DNA from: Myxococcota bacterium
GTDB lineage: Bacteria; Myxococcota_A; UBA9160; PR03
NCBI GenBank assembly: GCA_025453505.1
Contig: JALOQG010000026.1
Coordinates: 1 to 14,589 of the forward strand
Length of the DNA stretch: 14,589 nt
Direction: 5' to 3'
The notes beneath the pieces are model-generated. The model saw nothing but the letters and a program-made list of their open reading frames with translations, did not search any database and was not told where the DNA came from. Below, piece by piece: positions 1 to 8,281 of the stretch (its first letter is position 1; every line of letters starts with the position of its first letter). Made by a program: the position numbers and the translations under genes.

Positions 1-140
1 CGCGGATCGGCGTAGAGGCGGACCAGCGCGTCGCACGCGGCGCGGTCCAGCAGCTTCGGCAGCGACGCGAAACCGCGCGCGTCCAGCGACGCCTCGATCG
101 CGGCCCAGTCGAGCGCCGCGAGGCGGTCCCTCGCGCTCAT
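1..140 (-). CDS. Probable 2OG-Fe(II) oxygenase, N-terminal fragment (partial)
   Basis: Only the first 46 codons are present; the gene runs off the left edge of the window. The ATG at 140 overlaps the fumC stop codon as ATGA, so it is probably translated by coupling to fumC. The visible peptide reads LDWAAIEASLDARGF, then ASLPKLLDRAACDALVRLY. This is the helix-then-strand opening I associate with prolyl-4-hydroxylase-like 2-oxoglutarate/Fe(II) dioxygenases, in which a 'G(F/Y)A.LP.LL....C..L..LY' segment precedes the jelly-roll core. The catalytic HxD...H triad lies outside the window, so the assignment rests on N-terminal resemblance only. The reaction and substrate cannot be stated. A 2OG enzyme produces succinate, which is two steps from the fumarase reaction next door, but a functional link is inference. 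Confidence 0.55.
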   Translation of the reverse strand, partial: MSARDRLAALDWAAIEASLDARGFASLPKLLDRAACDALVRLYADP

Positions 141-1507
141 CGTCCCGTCATCGAGCCGGGGTCGAGCAGGCGGTCGAGCTCGTCGTCGGGCAGCACTCCT
201 TCCTCGCGCGCGATCTCGCGCACGCTGCGGCCCGTCGCCATCGCGCGCTTCGCGAGCTCGGCGGCGCGGTCGTAGCCGATGCGCGTCGCGAGCGGCGTCG
301 CGAGCGCCGCACTCTGCTCGATCCACGCCGCCGTGCGCGCGCGATCGACCTCGAGTCCGGCGAGGGAGCGGTCCACGAACGCGTGCGAGACGTTGGCGAG
401 CAGCCGCACCGATTCGAGCAGATTGCGCGCGATCACGGGAATCATCGCGTTGAGCTCGAGCTGGCCGGTCATGCCCGCGAGCGCGACGGCCGCGTCGTTG
501 CCGACCACCTGCACCGCGACCTGGATCACCGATTCGCAGAGCACCGGATTGACCTTGCCCGGCATGATCGACGAGCCCGGCTGCACGGCCGGCAGCAGCA
601 GCTCGCCGAGCCCCGCGCGCGGACCCGACGCGAGCAGACGCACGTCGTTCGCGATCTTGTGCAGCGCGACGGCGACGCCGCGGCAGGCCGCGCTGACGGC
701 GACCGCCGCATCGCGGGCGCCCTGCGCCTCGAAGTGGTCGGCCGCTTCGACGAAGCGCAGACCCGTCGCCTCGGAGACGCGCGCGATCGCCGCCGCGGCG
801 AATCCGGCCGGGCAGTTGATGCCGGTGCCGACCGCCGTTCCGCCGAGCGCCAGCTCCGCGAGACCCTCGGCCGCGAGCTGCACCCGCTCCCGCGCGAGTT
901 CGACCTGACGCGCCCAGCCGCCGATCTCCTGCCCGACGCGGATCGGCGTCGCGTCCATCAGGTGCGTGCGGCCGATCTTGACGATCGCGTCGAACGCCTC
1001 GGCCTTGGCGCGCAACGTCTCCTCCACGCGACGCAGCGCCGGCAGGAGATCGCGCTCGACCGCCTCGCGCGCCGCCACGTGCAGCGCGCTCGGCATGACG
1101 TCGTTGGAGGACTGGCTCGCGTTGACGTGATCGTTCGGGTGCACCGTCGGCCCGCCGGAGCCGAGCAGCTGCTCGGCTCGCCGCGCGATCACCTCGTTCG
1201 CGTTCATGTTCGTCGAAGTGCCGGAGCCCGTCTGGAACACGTCGACGACGAGCTGCGCGTCGTGCGCGCCTTCCGCCAGCTCCCGCGCCGCCGTCTCGAT
1301 CGCCCGCGCGCGCACCGCGTCGAGCACGCCGAGCTCCGCGTTGGTCGCCGCGGCGGCGGCCTTCAGCAGCCCGAGCGCGCGCGCGAAGCGGCGCGAGAAA
1401 GTCTCCCCGCTGATCGGGAAATTGAGCCGCGCCCGCGCCGTGGACGCGCCCCACAACGCATCGTCCGGCACCTCCATCTCCCCCATCGCATCGCGCACGG
1501 TTCGCAT
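137..1507 (-). CDS. fumC: Class II fumarate hydratase
   Basis: This enzyme reversibly hydrates fumarate to L-malate in the TCA cycle. It is the iron-independent, homotetrameric, oxygen-stable fumarase of the aspartase/fumarase superfamily. The 456 residues match the family's usual length of about 460. Visible signatures are GTSTNMNANEV (96-106), the HPNDHVNASQSSND block (123-136), KIGRTHLMDATP (177-188) with the TH pair, and the superfamily loop GSSIMPGKVNPV (311-322) that carries the catalytic serine. The ATG at 1507 has a GAGGA about 8 bases upstream. Its stop overlaps the start of the downstream oxygenase (ATGA). A 206-base gap separates it from dedA upstream, so it may have its own promoter, although I see no convincing one. 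A class I fumarase lies about 1 kb away on the opposite strand. Aspartase shares the fold, but the motif set and length fit FumC better. Confidence 0.95.
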   Translation of the reverse strand: MRTVRDAMGEMEVPDDALWGASTARARLNFPISGETFSRRFARALGLLKAAAAATNAELGVLDAVRARAIETAARELAEGAHDAQLVVDVFQTGSGTSTNMNANEVIARRAEQLLGSGGPTVHPNDHVNASQSSNDVMPSALHVAAREAVERDLLPALRRVEETLRAKAEAFDAIVKIGRTHLMDATPIRVGQEIGGWARQVELARERVQLAAEGLAELALGGTAVGTGINCPAGFAAAAIARVSEATGLRFVEAADHFEAQGARDAAVAVSAACRGVAVALHKIANDVRLLASGPRAGLGELLLPAVQPGSSIMPGKVNPVLCESVIQVAVQVVGNDAAVALAGMTGQLELNAMIPVIARNLLESVRLLANVSHAFVDRSLAGLEVDRARTAAWIEQSAALATPLATRIGYDRAAELAKRAMATGRSVREIAREEGVLPDDELDRLLDPGSMTGR

Positions 1508-1661
1508 GCTCGGATCCTCGCACGCCGGGTGAGCAACACCGCTCTCAGGCGCGTACCGAAGATGCCCCTCGCCCGGCGGCCGGTCGACGGGACGCGACGC
1601 CTGTGAGGCGAAGCAAAACCCACGCGACGTCGCTCACGCCACTAGAGCCGAACCGAAGGAG

Positions 1662-1687
1662 CGGCCCGTCGACCCGCCGCCGGGCCG
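1662..1687 (-). terminator. Possible weak terminator after dedA
   Basis: A 7-bp GC-only inverted repeat (1662-1668 with 1681-1687, 12-base loop) lies about 30 bases past the dedA stop, in the dedA-fumC gap. Read on the minus strand it is followed by CTCCTTCGGTT, which is only mildly T-rich. It lacks a true T-tract, and in DNA this GC-rich chance hairpins are common. Confidence 0.25.
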
Positions 1688-1713
1688 GCACCGCGGCCGC
1701 GAATCGCGCCGCT

Positions 1714-2367
1714 CTAGACGGCGCGCGCCTCGCGACGAGCGCGGATGAACTCGACGACCACGGGAATCACCGACACGACGATGATGCCGACGATCACCAG
1801 GTGGAAGTATTCCTTCACGATCGGGAGCTGACCGAAGAAGTAGCCGGCGAGCAGGAACGACGTGACCCAGGCGATCGCCCCCGTCACGTTGTAGAGCGCG
1901 AAGCGCGCGTAGGTCATCGAGCCGACGCCCGCGACGAACGGCGCGAACGTGCGCACGATCGGCACGAAGCGCGCCAGGATGATCGTCTTGCCGCCGTACT
2001 TCTCGTAGAACTCGTGCGTGCGCTGCAGGTGCTTCTTGTTCAGCCAGCGCGATTCTTCGCTGCTGAACACGCGTGGCCCGATGTACGCGCCGACCGCGTA
2101 GTTGACCGCGTCGCCGAGGATCGCGGCCGCGACCAGCAGCGCGCCGATCAGCCAGATCGACAGGCCCGACTCCGGGATCGAAGCGAGCGCGCCGACCGCG
2201 AAGAGCAGCGAGTCGCCCGGCAGGAACGGCGTGACCACGAGTCCCGTCTCGCAGAACACGATCGCGAAGAGCAGGAAGTAGAGCCACGGCCCGAGCGCCT
2301 GCGCCAACTCGGCGAGATGCCGGTCGAGGTGCAGGAACAGGTCGATGGCGTACTGGAACCACTCCAA
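1714..2367 (-). CDS. DedA-family (VTT domain) inner-membrane protein
   Basis: This is a polytopic membrane protein of the DedA/SNARE-associated (VTT) family. Family members are linked to proton-motive-force maintenance, envelope stress resistance and undecaprenyl-phosphate or phospholipid scrambling. I chose the TTG at 2367 because GGAGG (2374-2378) sits exactly 6 bases upstream. The longer frame from 2421 adds only an arginine- and cysteine-rich leader. With this start (217 aa), E40, D52, R133 and R139 fall at nearly the numbering and the same spacing as the essential E39, D51, R130 and R136 that I recall for E. coli YqjA. Other motifs are FLPGDSLLF (48-56) and RTFAPFVAGVGSM (139-151). Hydrophobic segments lie near 27-47, 52-62, 70-96, 157-178 and 186-205, with a basic C-terminus. 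It is divergent from the class I fumarase gene. The family call is firm; the transported lipid is unknown. Confidence 0.92.
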   Translation of the reverse strand: MEWFQYAIDLFLHLDRHLAELAQALGPWLYFLLFAIVFCETGLVVTPFLPGDSLLFAVGALASIPESGLSIWLIGALLVAAAILGDAVNYAVGAYIGPRVFSSEESRWLNKKHLQRTHEFYEKYGGKTIILARFVPIVRTFAPFVAGVGSMTYARFALYNVTGAIAWVTSFLLAGYFFGQLPIVKEYFHLVIVGIIVVSVIPVVVEFIRARREARAV

Positions 2368-2373
2368 GATCGG

Positions 2374-2378
2374 CCTCC
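2374..2378 (-). promoter_or_regulatory. Ribosome binding site deciding the dedA TTG start
   Basis: A perfect GGAGG on the minus strand lies 6 bases before the TTG at 2367. No comparable site precedes the upstream ATG at 2421. Confidence 0.7.
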
Positions 2379-2440
2379 GGCGAGCCGGGCACGGGTAGCA
2401 CGATCGGACGCGCGCCCCCACCGCCGCGCGGGACCGGCGG

Positions 2441-2447
2441 CTATGTT
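2441..2447 (+). promoter_or_regulatory. Candidate -10 element for the class I fumarase gene
   Basis: The sequence GGCTATGTTGCGG contains TATGTT (2442-2447), an AT-rich island in very GC-rich DNA, 27 bases before the ATG. It resembles the folD element (GGTTATACTGCGC), which sits 29 bases before its start. No good -35 is seen at 16-18 bases upstream, so this is tentative. Confidence 0.35.
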
Positions 2448-2474
2448 GCGGCCCCCCGAAAGCGCGAGGCGGAC

Positions 2475-4106
<1,632 letters not shown>

Positions 4107-4138
4107 CGCGACGGAGACGCGAACCGACATCGCCCGTA

Positions 4139-4205
4139 GGCGCGTCTGGGGAAGGGGCCGAGGAGGAACTATCGGGCCGCCGCAGGCCCCTTCCCCAGAC
4201 GCGCC
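4139..4205. repeat. Perfect 21-bp inverted repeat in a convergent gap
   Basis: The arms at 4139-4159 and 4185-4205 are exact reverse complements over 21 bases, flanking a 25-base centre (4160-4184). The left arm begins GGCGCGTCTGG and ends GAAGGGGCC. It lies 32 bases after the class I fumarase stop and 41 bases before the 3' end of the convergent DUF2203 gene, so both transcripts could fold it. Neither side carries a T-tract, so it is not a textbook intrinsic terminator. It may act as a bidirectional transcript end or stabiliser, or be a small mobile-repeat remnant. Confidence 0.85.
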
Positions 4206-4246
4206 CTCGGCAACCAGCGGGCGAACCAGCCTTCCGACGGATCAAC

Positions 4247-4576
4247 TCACTGGATTCGACTGCGGCCCTCGAATCCTTCCTCGTATCCGTGGAAGTGATC
4301 GACCGCCGGCTCCGGCCAGCGCCAGCAGTAGTACCCGCCGCCCGTATCGAAATCGACGAGCCAAACGCCTTTCACCTCGGCGCCGAGCGCCTCCATCTCG
4401 CGCGTCCAGCGCTCGATGCGATTCTGGATCGCCGCGTCGATGCGCGCGCGCTCCTCGGCCGCTGCGCCTTCGCGCGCGAGCACCCAGCGCTCGACCTCCT
4501 CCACCGCGCGCTCCGTGCGCGCGCGCACGTCGGGCAGCACCGCGCGCGCGCCCTCCAGCGTCCATTCGCGGCTCAC
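4247..4576 (-). CDS. DUF2203 family protein
   Basis: This is a small soluble protein of 109 aa with no known biochemical role. The N-terminal half is helical and charged (EGARAVLPDVRARTERAVEEV). The C-terminal half has the DUF2203 pattern: an acidic helix, then VKGVWLVDFDTGGGYYCWRW, then HFHGYEEGFEGRS. The 'VDF ... CWR ... H ... GF.GR' series is diagnostic for that family. The start is GTG at 4576, overlapping the mlaD stop as GTGA, so it is translationally coupled as the last gene of the lipid-transport operon. DUF2203 proteins occur widely, often without such neighbours, so involvement in lipid transport is only suggested by position. No signal peptide or membrane segment is visible, which points to the cytoplasm. 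Confidence 0.8.
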   Translation of the reverse strand: MSREWTLEGARAVLPDVRARTERAVEEVERWVLAREGAAAEERARIDAAIQNRIERWTREMEALGAEVKGVWLVDFDTGGGYYCWRWPEPAVDHFHGYEEGFEGRSRIQ

Positions 4577-5541
4577 GGCTGCTTCGCCTCCTCTTCCGCA
4601 GCCGCGTCGCCCTGCGTCGAAAGACGGATCAACGAGCGCACCACGAGCGAGCGGTTCGCTCCTCCGACCAGCGTTCGAAGATCCTGGTAGAGCGCGGGGT
4701 CCGACACGAGCAGTCCGAGCGTGCCTTCGCCGCGGTCGATCTTCGCGAGGATGCTCTCGAGCCGTTTCGCCGCCGCGGCCGTGCGCGCGAGCGCCGGCTG
4801 CCGATCCGCCGGCTCGTAGATGAGCTGGTGCGCGAGCCCGTCGCCCTGCGCGATCTCCTTCAGGATGCCCTCGAGCGTCGCGAGCGAGCGGCTCACGCTC
4901 TCGAGGCCGCCACCCTTGGCTTCGTCGTAGACGAGATCGTGCAGCAGACCCTTGCCGGTCTTCACCTGCGTGACGATGTCGGCGACGCCCTGCGCCGTCT
5001 CGGCGATCTTCGCCGCGCCCTTGGCCTCCTCGAACTGCTGCGCCACGCGATTGAGGTTCGCGGCCAGCGTCGCGATGCCGTCGAGCGCCTGCGTGCCCTT
5101 CTGCATCACGTCGGCGGGATCGAGCGGCGTGGTCGTCGCGATCTCGGCGCCGTCCGCCAGCTCGGGCGCCTCGACCGATCCCATCGAGAGCTCGATGTAC
5201 TTGTCGCCGAGCAGCCCGATCGTGCCGATCGAGGCGCGCGAGTCCGAGCGCACGCGATCGCGCACCGAGGCGTCCACGCGCATCTGGACGAGGATCGGAA
5301 GCTGCCCGGGCGCCGGCTGCGTGAAGCGCACCGACTCGACGATGCCGACGTCCTTGCCCGCGAGCCGCACCGGCGCGCCGTCGATCAGCCCCTGCACGTT
5401 CTGGAACTGCGCCACGAGCGTGAAGCGCCGCGTGAACGGCCCGCGCTGTGCGGTCAGCGAAAGCACGGCGACCGCGAAGAGCGCGAGCCCGCCGAGCACG
5501 AAGAGCCCCACGCCGATGCTGAGCCTGCGATCACGATCCAT
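4573..5541 (-). CDS. mlaD: MlaD-like MCE-domain lipid-binding protein
   Basis: This is the periplasmic substrate-binding subunit of a Mla-type ABC phospholipid transporter, anchored in the inner membrane and partner of MlaE. From the ATG at 5541 (AAGGAG 6 bases upstream, inside mlaF) it is 322 aa. A single transmembrane helix spans about 9-29. The MCE domain spans about 38-118, including GLIDGAPVRLAGKDVGIV (51-68) and the conserved IGLLGDKYIEL (108-118). A long helical tail follows. It carries three evenly spaced motifs: GKGLLHDLVYD (196-206), GDGLAHQLIYE (233-243) and GEGTLGLLVSD (271-281). The tail makes it much longer than E. coli MlaD (about 180 aa). It overlaps mlaF by 11 bases and DUF2203 by 4. 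MlaD, PqiB and YebT share the MCE fold; one MCE domain next to mlaE and mlaF favours MlaD. Confidence 0.93.
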   Translation of the reverse strand: MDRDRRLSIGVGLFVLGGLALFAVAVLSLTAQRGPFTRRFTLVAQFQNVQGLIDGAPVRLAGKDVGIVESVRFTQPAPGQLPILVQMRVDASVRDRVRSDSRASIGTIGLLGDKYIELSMGSVEAPELADGAEIATTTPLDPADVMQKGTQALDGIATLAANLNRVAQQFEEAKGAAKIAETAQGVADIVTQVKTGKGLLHDLVYDEAKGGGLESVSRSLATLEGILKEIAQGDGLAHQLIYEPADRQPALARTAAAAKRLESILAKIDRGEGTLGLLVSDPALYQDLRTLVGGANRSLVVRSLIRLSTQGDAAAEEEAKQP

Positions 5542-6313
5542 GCGCCTCTCCTTCCGCCTCCCGCACTTCCCCGTCGTCCTGGATGCCCTCGAAGTACGCC
5601 CGCACGTCGGGATTCGCGGAGCCGCGCATCTCGTCGACGTTGCCACAGGCGGCGATGCGGCCGCTCTTGAGCAGTGCGAGGCGGTCCGAGACCGCGAAGC
5701 ACAGGTCGAGATCGTGCGTCACCACGATCGACGTGACGTGCAGGCGTTCGTTCAGCGCGAGGATCAGCTCCGAAATGCGGCGCGCGTTGGCGGGGTCGAG
5801 GCCGGTGGTCGGCTCGTCGTAGAGCACGAGCTCGGGCTCGAGCGCGATCGCGCGCGCGACGCCGACGCGTTTGCGCATGCCGCCCGAGAGCTCGGCGGGC
5901 AGCATCGCCTCGATGCCGGGCAGTCCGACCGCCTCGAGGCACGCCGCCACGCGCTCGCGCACGCGCGGTTCGGGCCAGCGCTCGTGGTGGCGCAGCGGGA
6001 ACGCGACGTTCTCCAGCACCGAGAGCGAGTCGAAGAGCGCCGCGCCCTGGAACACCATGCCGCAGCGGCGTCGCAGCGCGACCCACGCGTGTTCGCGCAG
6101 CGCCGTGACGTCGGTCCCGAGCAGCGACACGCGGCCGGCGTCGGCGCGCAGCAGGCCGATCATGTGCTTCAGGCACACGGACTTCCCGCTGCCCGAGCCG
6201 CCCAGGATCGTGAACGTCTCGCCGCGCGCGACGGCGAGATCCACGCCGCGCAACACCGCGTGGCCGCGGAAGCTCTTCTCGACGCCGCGCAGCGCGACGG
6301 CCGGATCGCTCAT
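5531..6313 (-). CDS. mlaF: MlaF-like ABC transporter ATPase
   Basis: This cytoplasmic ATPase powers the Mla lipid transporter. I start it at the ATG at 6313, which forms ATGA with the mlaE stop; the reading frame is open further upstream but covers mlaE. The 260 residues match the family. All ABC motifs are intact: Walker A GGSGSGKS (38-45), Q-loop glutamine at Q89, signature LSGGMRKR (142-149), Walker B ELVLYDEPTTGLDP (161-174) with E167, and H-loop H200. The signature in the form LSGGMRKRV is typical of MlaF/Ttg2A ATPases. The C-terminal extension after about residue 245 is acidic (DDGEVREAEGE). It lies between mlaE and mlaD in the operon. No mlaB (STAS) gene is in this cluster, although MlaF of E. 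coli binds MlaB. Confidence 0.95.
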   Translation of the reverse strand: MSDPAVALRGVEKSFRGHAVLRGVDLAVARGETFTILGGSGSGKSVCLKHMIGLLRADAGRVSLLGTDVTALREHAWVALRRRCGMVFQGAALFDSLSVLENVAFPLRHHERWPEPRVRERVAACLEAVGLPGIEAMLPAELSGGMRKRVGVARAIALEPELVLYDEPTTGLDPANARRISELILALNERLHVTSIVVTHDLDLCFAVSDRLALLKSGRIAACGNVDEMRGSANPDVRAYFEGIQDDGEVREAEGEAHGS

Positions 6314-7095
6314 AGCGAGAGCAGCACCTTGGTCAGGAAGAAGTCGGCGATCAGGATCGAGATCGACGCCGTCACCACCGCGCGCGTGGTCGCGTTGCCG
6401 ACGCCCGTCGTGCCGCCCGTCGTGGCCAGCCCCATGTAGCAACCGACCATCGCGATGATCCAGCCGAAGGCGAAGGTCTTGGCGAGCCCCGAGAGGAAAT
6501 CCTGGAGCACGACGTTGTAGGTCACCGTGCGCATGAAGAAGTGCGGCGTGATGTGGTACTGCCAGTCCGCGATCAGCAGGCCGCCGAGGATGCCGAGCAC
6601 GTTCGCGAGCACCGTCAGGAGCGGCAGGCACAGCGTCGCAGCGACCACGCGCGGCAGCACCAGCTTCTGCACCGGATCGGCGCCCATCGCGCGGATCGCG
6701 TCCACCTGCTCGGTCACGACCATCGAGCCGATCTCCGCCGTGATGCCGGCGCCGACCCGTCCCGCCATCATCAGCGCCGCGAGCACCGGCGCGAGCTCGC
6801 GCACCAGCGCGAGCCCGATCACGCCGCCGACGTAGGGCTTGGCGCCGAAGCGCGAAAGCGCAAAGGCGGTCTGCAGAGACATCACCATGCCGGTGAAGAG
6901 CGCGGTCAACGCCACGATCGTGGTCGAGCGGATCCCGATCCATTCCATCTGGCGCAGCGTCTCGCGCAGCGGGGGACCCGCGCGGAACGCCGCGCGCGCG
7001 GTCGCGCCGGCCAGCCGCGCAAACGCGCCCATCTCGGCGACGGCGTCGATCACGCGATCGCCGAGCCGGCCGACGCCGCGCGCCGGCGCGCTCAC
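6310..7095 (-). CDS. mlaE: MlaE-like ABC transporter permease
   Basis: This is the inner-membrane permease of the phospholipid ABC transporter; it forms the dimeric channel beneath the MlaD ring. The GTG at 7095 is chosen because it overlaps the upstream lipoprotein stop as GTGA and gives 261 aa, the usual size. The longer open frame upstream would cover the neighbouring gene. An amphipathic N-terminal helix is followed by about five hydrophobic segments, near 55-75, 91-110, 147-176, 206-224 and 240-260. The family core RELAPVLAALMMAGRVGAG (99-117), followed by ITAEIGSMVVTEQVDAIRAM (118-137), is very well conserved. The late TTGGTTGVGNATTRAVV stretch (225-241) is also typical. Its stop overlaps mlaF as ATGA. 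The permease family (formerly DUF140, also TtgB and YrbE-type) is unambiguous; substrate direction is not. Confidence 0.95.
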   Translation of the reverse strand: MSAPARGVGRLGDRVIDAVAEMGAFARLAGATARAAFRAGPPLRETLRQMEWIGIRSTTIVALTALFTGMVMSLQTAFALSRFGAKPYVGGVIGLALVRELAPVLAALMMAGRVGAGITAEIGSMVVTEQVDAIRAMGADPVQKLVLPRVVAATLCLPLLTVLANVLGILGGLLIADWQYHITPHFFMRTVTYNVVLQDFLSGLAKTFAFGWIIAMVGCYMGLATTGGTTGVGNATTRAVVTASISILIADFFLTKVLLSL

Positions 7096-7616
7096 GGCCC
7101 CGACCCCGGCTCGAAGCTCTTCGCCCACGCATCGAAGACCGACTCCGCATCGTCGGCCGCCTCGGGCGCGACGAGCACGAAGTCCTGGATGCACGGCGGT
7201 GCGACGCGCGTCAGCGTCGTGATGTGCAAGCGGCGGCCGTCTCGCTCGGTCTCGAAGCGCTGGCGGCGCGTCGGCGCGCCCGCGATCTCGAGCTTCTTCA
7301 TCTTGTCGCGCGGCCGCGTCGCGCGATCGGGGCGGAGCTGTCGCGCCAGCATCGCGGGCGGCGCGTCGGCGCCGTCGCAACGGCTCGTCACGCTCATCGC
7401 GGCGCCGTCGGCGCGAAGCAGCGCGAGATCGGCGCCCTCGGCCTTCGCGCGCTGCCATGCACCGGCCGGCACGCCGATCGTCCATCCCTGCGCGGGATCG
7501 CGATACACGTCGCCGCGCAGCGCCGGACCGCGACCGGCGCAAGCCACTGCAAAGAGCGCTGCGATCGCGACTGCGAGCATCCGAGCGCTGCGACTGGCCC
7601 TGCGCACGCTGCGCAC
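7092..7616 (-). CDS. Putative lipoprotein at the head of the Mla operon
   Basis: This protein has unknown function and about 174 aa. A basic stretch (VRSVRRASRSAR) is followed by a hydrophobic run MLAVAIAALFAVAC, giving a plausible lipoprotein signal with the lipid-bearing cysteine at C26. The box AVAC is weaker than the consensus L-A-G-C. The mature part starts near YRDPAQGWTIGVPAG, the opening of a PsbP/DUF1795-like beta fold in my reading. It has two further cysteines (SRCDG and PPCIQDF) that could pair in the periplasm. The start is uncertain: GTG at 7616 or 7607, or ATG at 7580, which would lose the basic n-region. GGGGAG lies 3 or 12 bases before the two GTGs. It overlaps mlaE by GTGA, so it probably serves the same transporter, perhaps as an envelope accessory in place of MlaC or MlaA. 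That role is inference. Confidence 0.75.
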   Translation of the reverse strand: MRSVRRASRSARMLAVAIAALFAVACAGRGPALRGDVYRDPAQGWTIGVPAGAWQRAKAEGADLALLRADGAAMSVTSRCDGADAPPAMLARQLRPDRATRPRDKMKKLEIAGAPTRRQRFETERDGRRLHITTLTRVAPPCIQDFVLVAPEAADDAESVFDAWAKSFEPGSGP

Positions 7617-7696
7617 ACGCTCCCCCACATTCGGGCGCAGGCTAACCCCGCTCGTCCCTTGACGCCCCCGGGCGCGTCCGTTTCGCTCCGGCGCCC

Positions 7697-8281
7697 ATGC
7701 TTCCGCTGATTCTCGGCAGCGCATCACCGCGACGTCGCGACCTGCTCGCGCGGGCCGGCCTCGCTTTCGAGGTGCAGGCCGCGGACATCGACGAGCGAGC
7801 GCTCCCGGGCGAAGCGCCGCGCGCACTCGCCGAACGGCTCGCGCGCGAGAAGGCGGGCGCCGTCGCCGCGCGCGTCGGCACGCCGCCACGGCGCTTCGTG
7901 CTCGGCGCGGACACGATCGTGGTCGTCGACGGCGACGTGCTCGGCAAGCCGGTCGACGCCGACGACGCCGTGCGCCTGCTCGCGCGTCTGGTCGGACGCA
8001 CGCACGAAGTGCTGACCGGCGTCGCGCTCGTCGCGAGCGACGCACCCGATCGGGCGCACACGCGCGTCGTCGCGAGCCGCGTGGTGATGCGCGCCGCGAA
8101 CACGGACGAGATCCGCCGCTACGTCGCGACGGGCGAACCGCTCGACAAGGCCGGCGCGTACGCGGCGCAGGGCGAAGGCCGTCGCTTCATCGAAGCGATC
8201 CACGGCAGCGAGACCAACGTGATCGGCCTGCCCATGGACGAAACGCTCGCGCTGCTGCGCGCGACGGGCCACGGGGCGTGA
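7697..8281 (+). CDS. maf: Maf-family nucleoside triphosphate pyrophosphatase
   Basis: This cytoplasmic house-cleaning enzyme hydrolyses non-canonical or excess nucleoside triphosphates to the monophosphate and pyrophosphate. It was first named for inhibiting septum formation. At 194 aa it has normal length. Motifs in order are LILGSASPRRRDLL (4-17), GADTIVVVDGDVLGKP (70-85) with D72, THEVLTGVAL (102-111), the signature TGEPLDKAGAYAAQG (145-159) and GSETNVIGLP (170-179). The EPLDKAGAY form resembles the dTTP/UTP-type (YhdE) rather than the m7GTP-type (YceF) proteins. The ATG at 7697 lacks a strong Shine-Dalgarno site. It is the first gene of the rightward cluster and overlaps yggS as GTGA. The 80-base gap to the divergent lipoprotein gene should hold promoters for both operons. 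Confidence 0.95.
   Translation: MLPLILGSASPRRRDLLARAGLAFEVQAADIDERALPGEAPRALAERLAREKAGAVAARVGTPPRRFVLGADTIVVVDGDVLGKPVDADDAVRLLARLVGRTHEVLTGVALVASDAPDRAHTRVVASRVVMRAANTDEIRRYVATGEPLDKAGAYAAQGEGRRFIEAIHGSETNVIGLPMDETLALLRATGHGA

Noticed and set aside
383..1606. A 407-codon plus-strand frame opposite fumC
   Set aside because: It is antisense to a gene with full family signatures, and has an arginine/aspartate-rich composition without any recognisable domain.
1600..1640. CGCCTGTGAGGCG hairpin next to AAAAC as a terminator
   Set aside because: The stem is only 5 bp. On the plus strand it is followed by A rather than T, and on the minus strand the T-run precedes the stem, so it has the wrong polarity.
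7659..7687. TTGACG with a possible TTCGCT -10 before maf
   Set aside because: The -35 match is good but the -10 at 17-base spacing is poor (TTCGCT), so I did not list it as a promoter.
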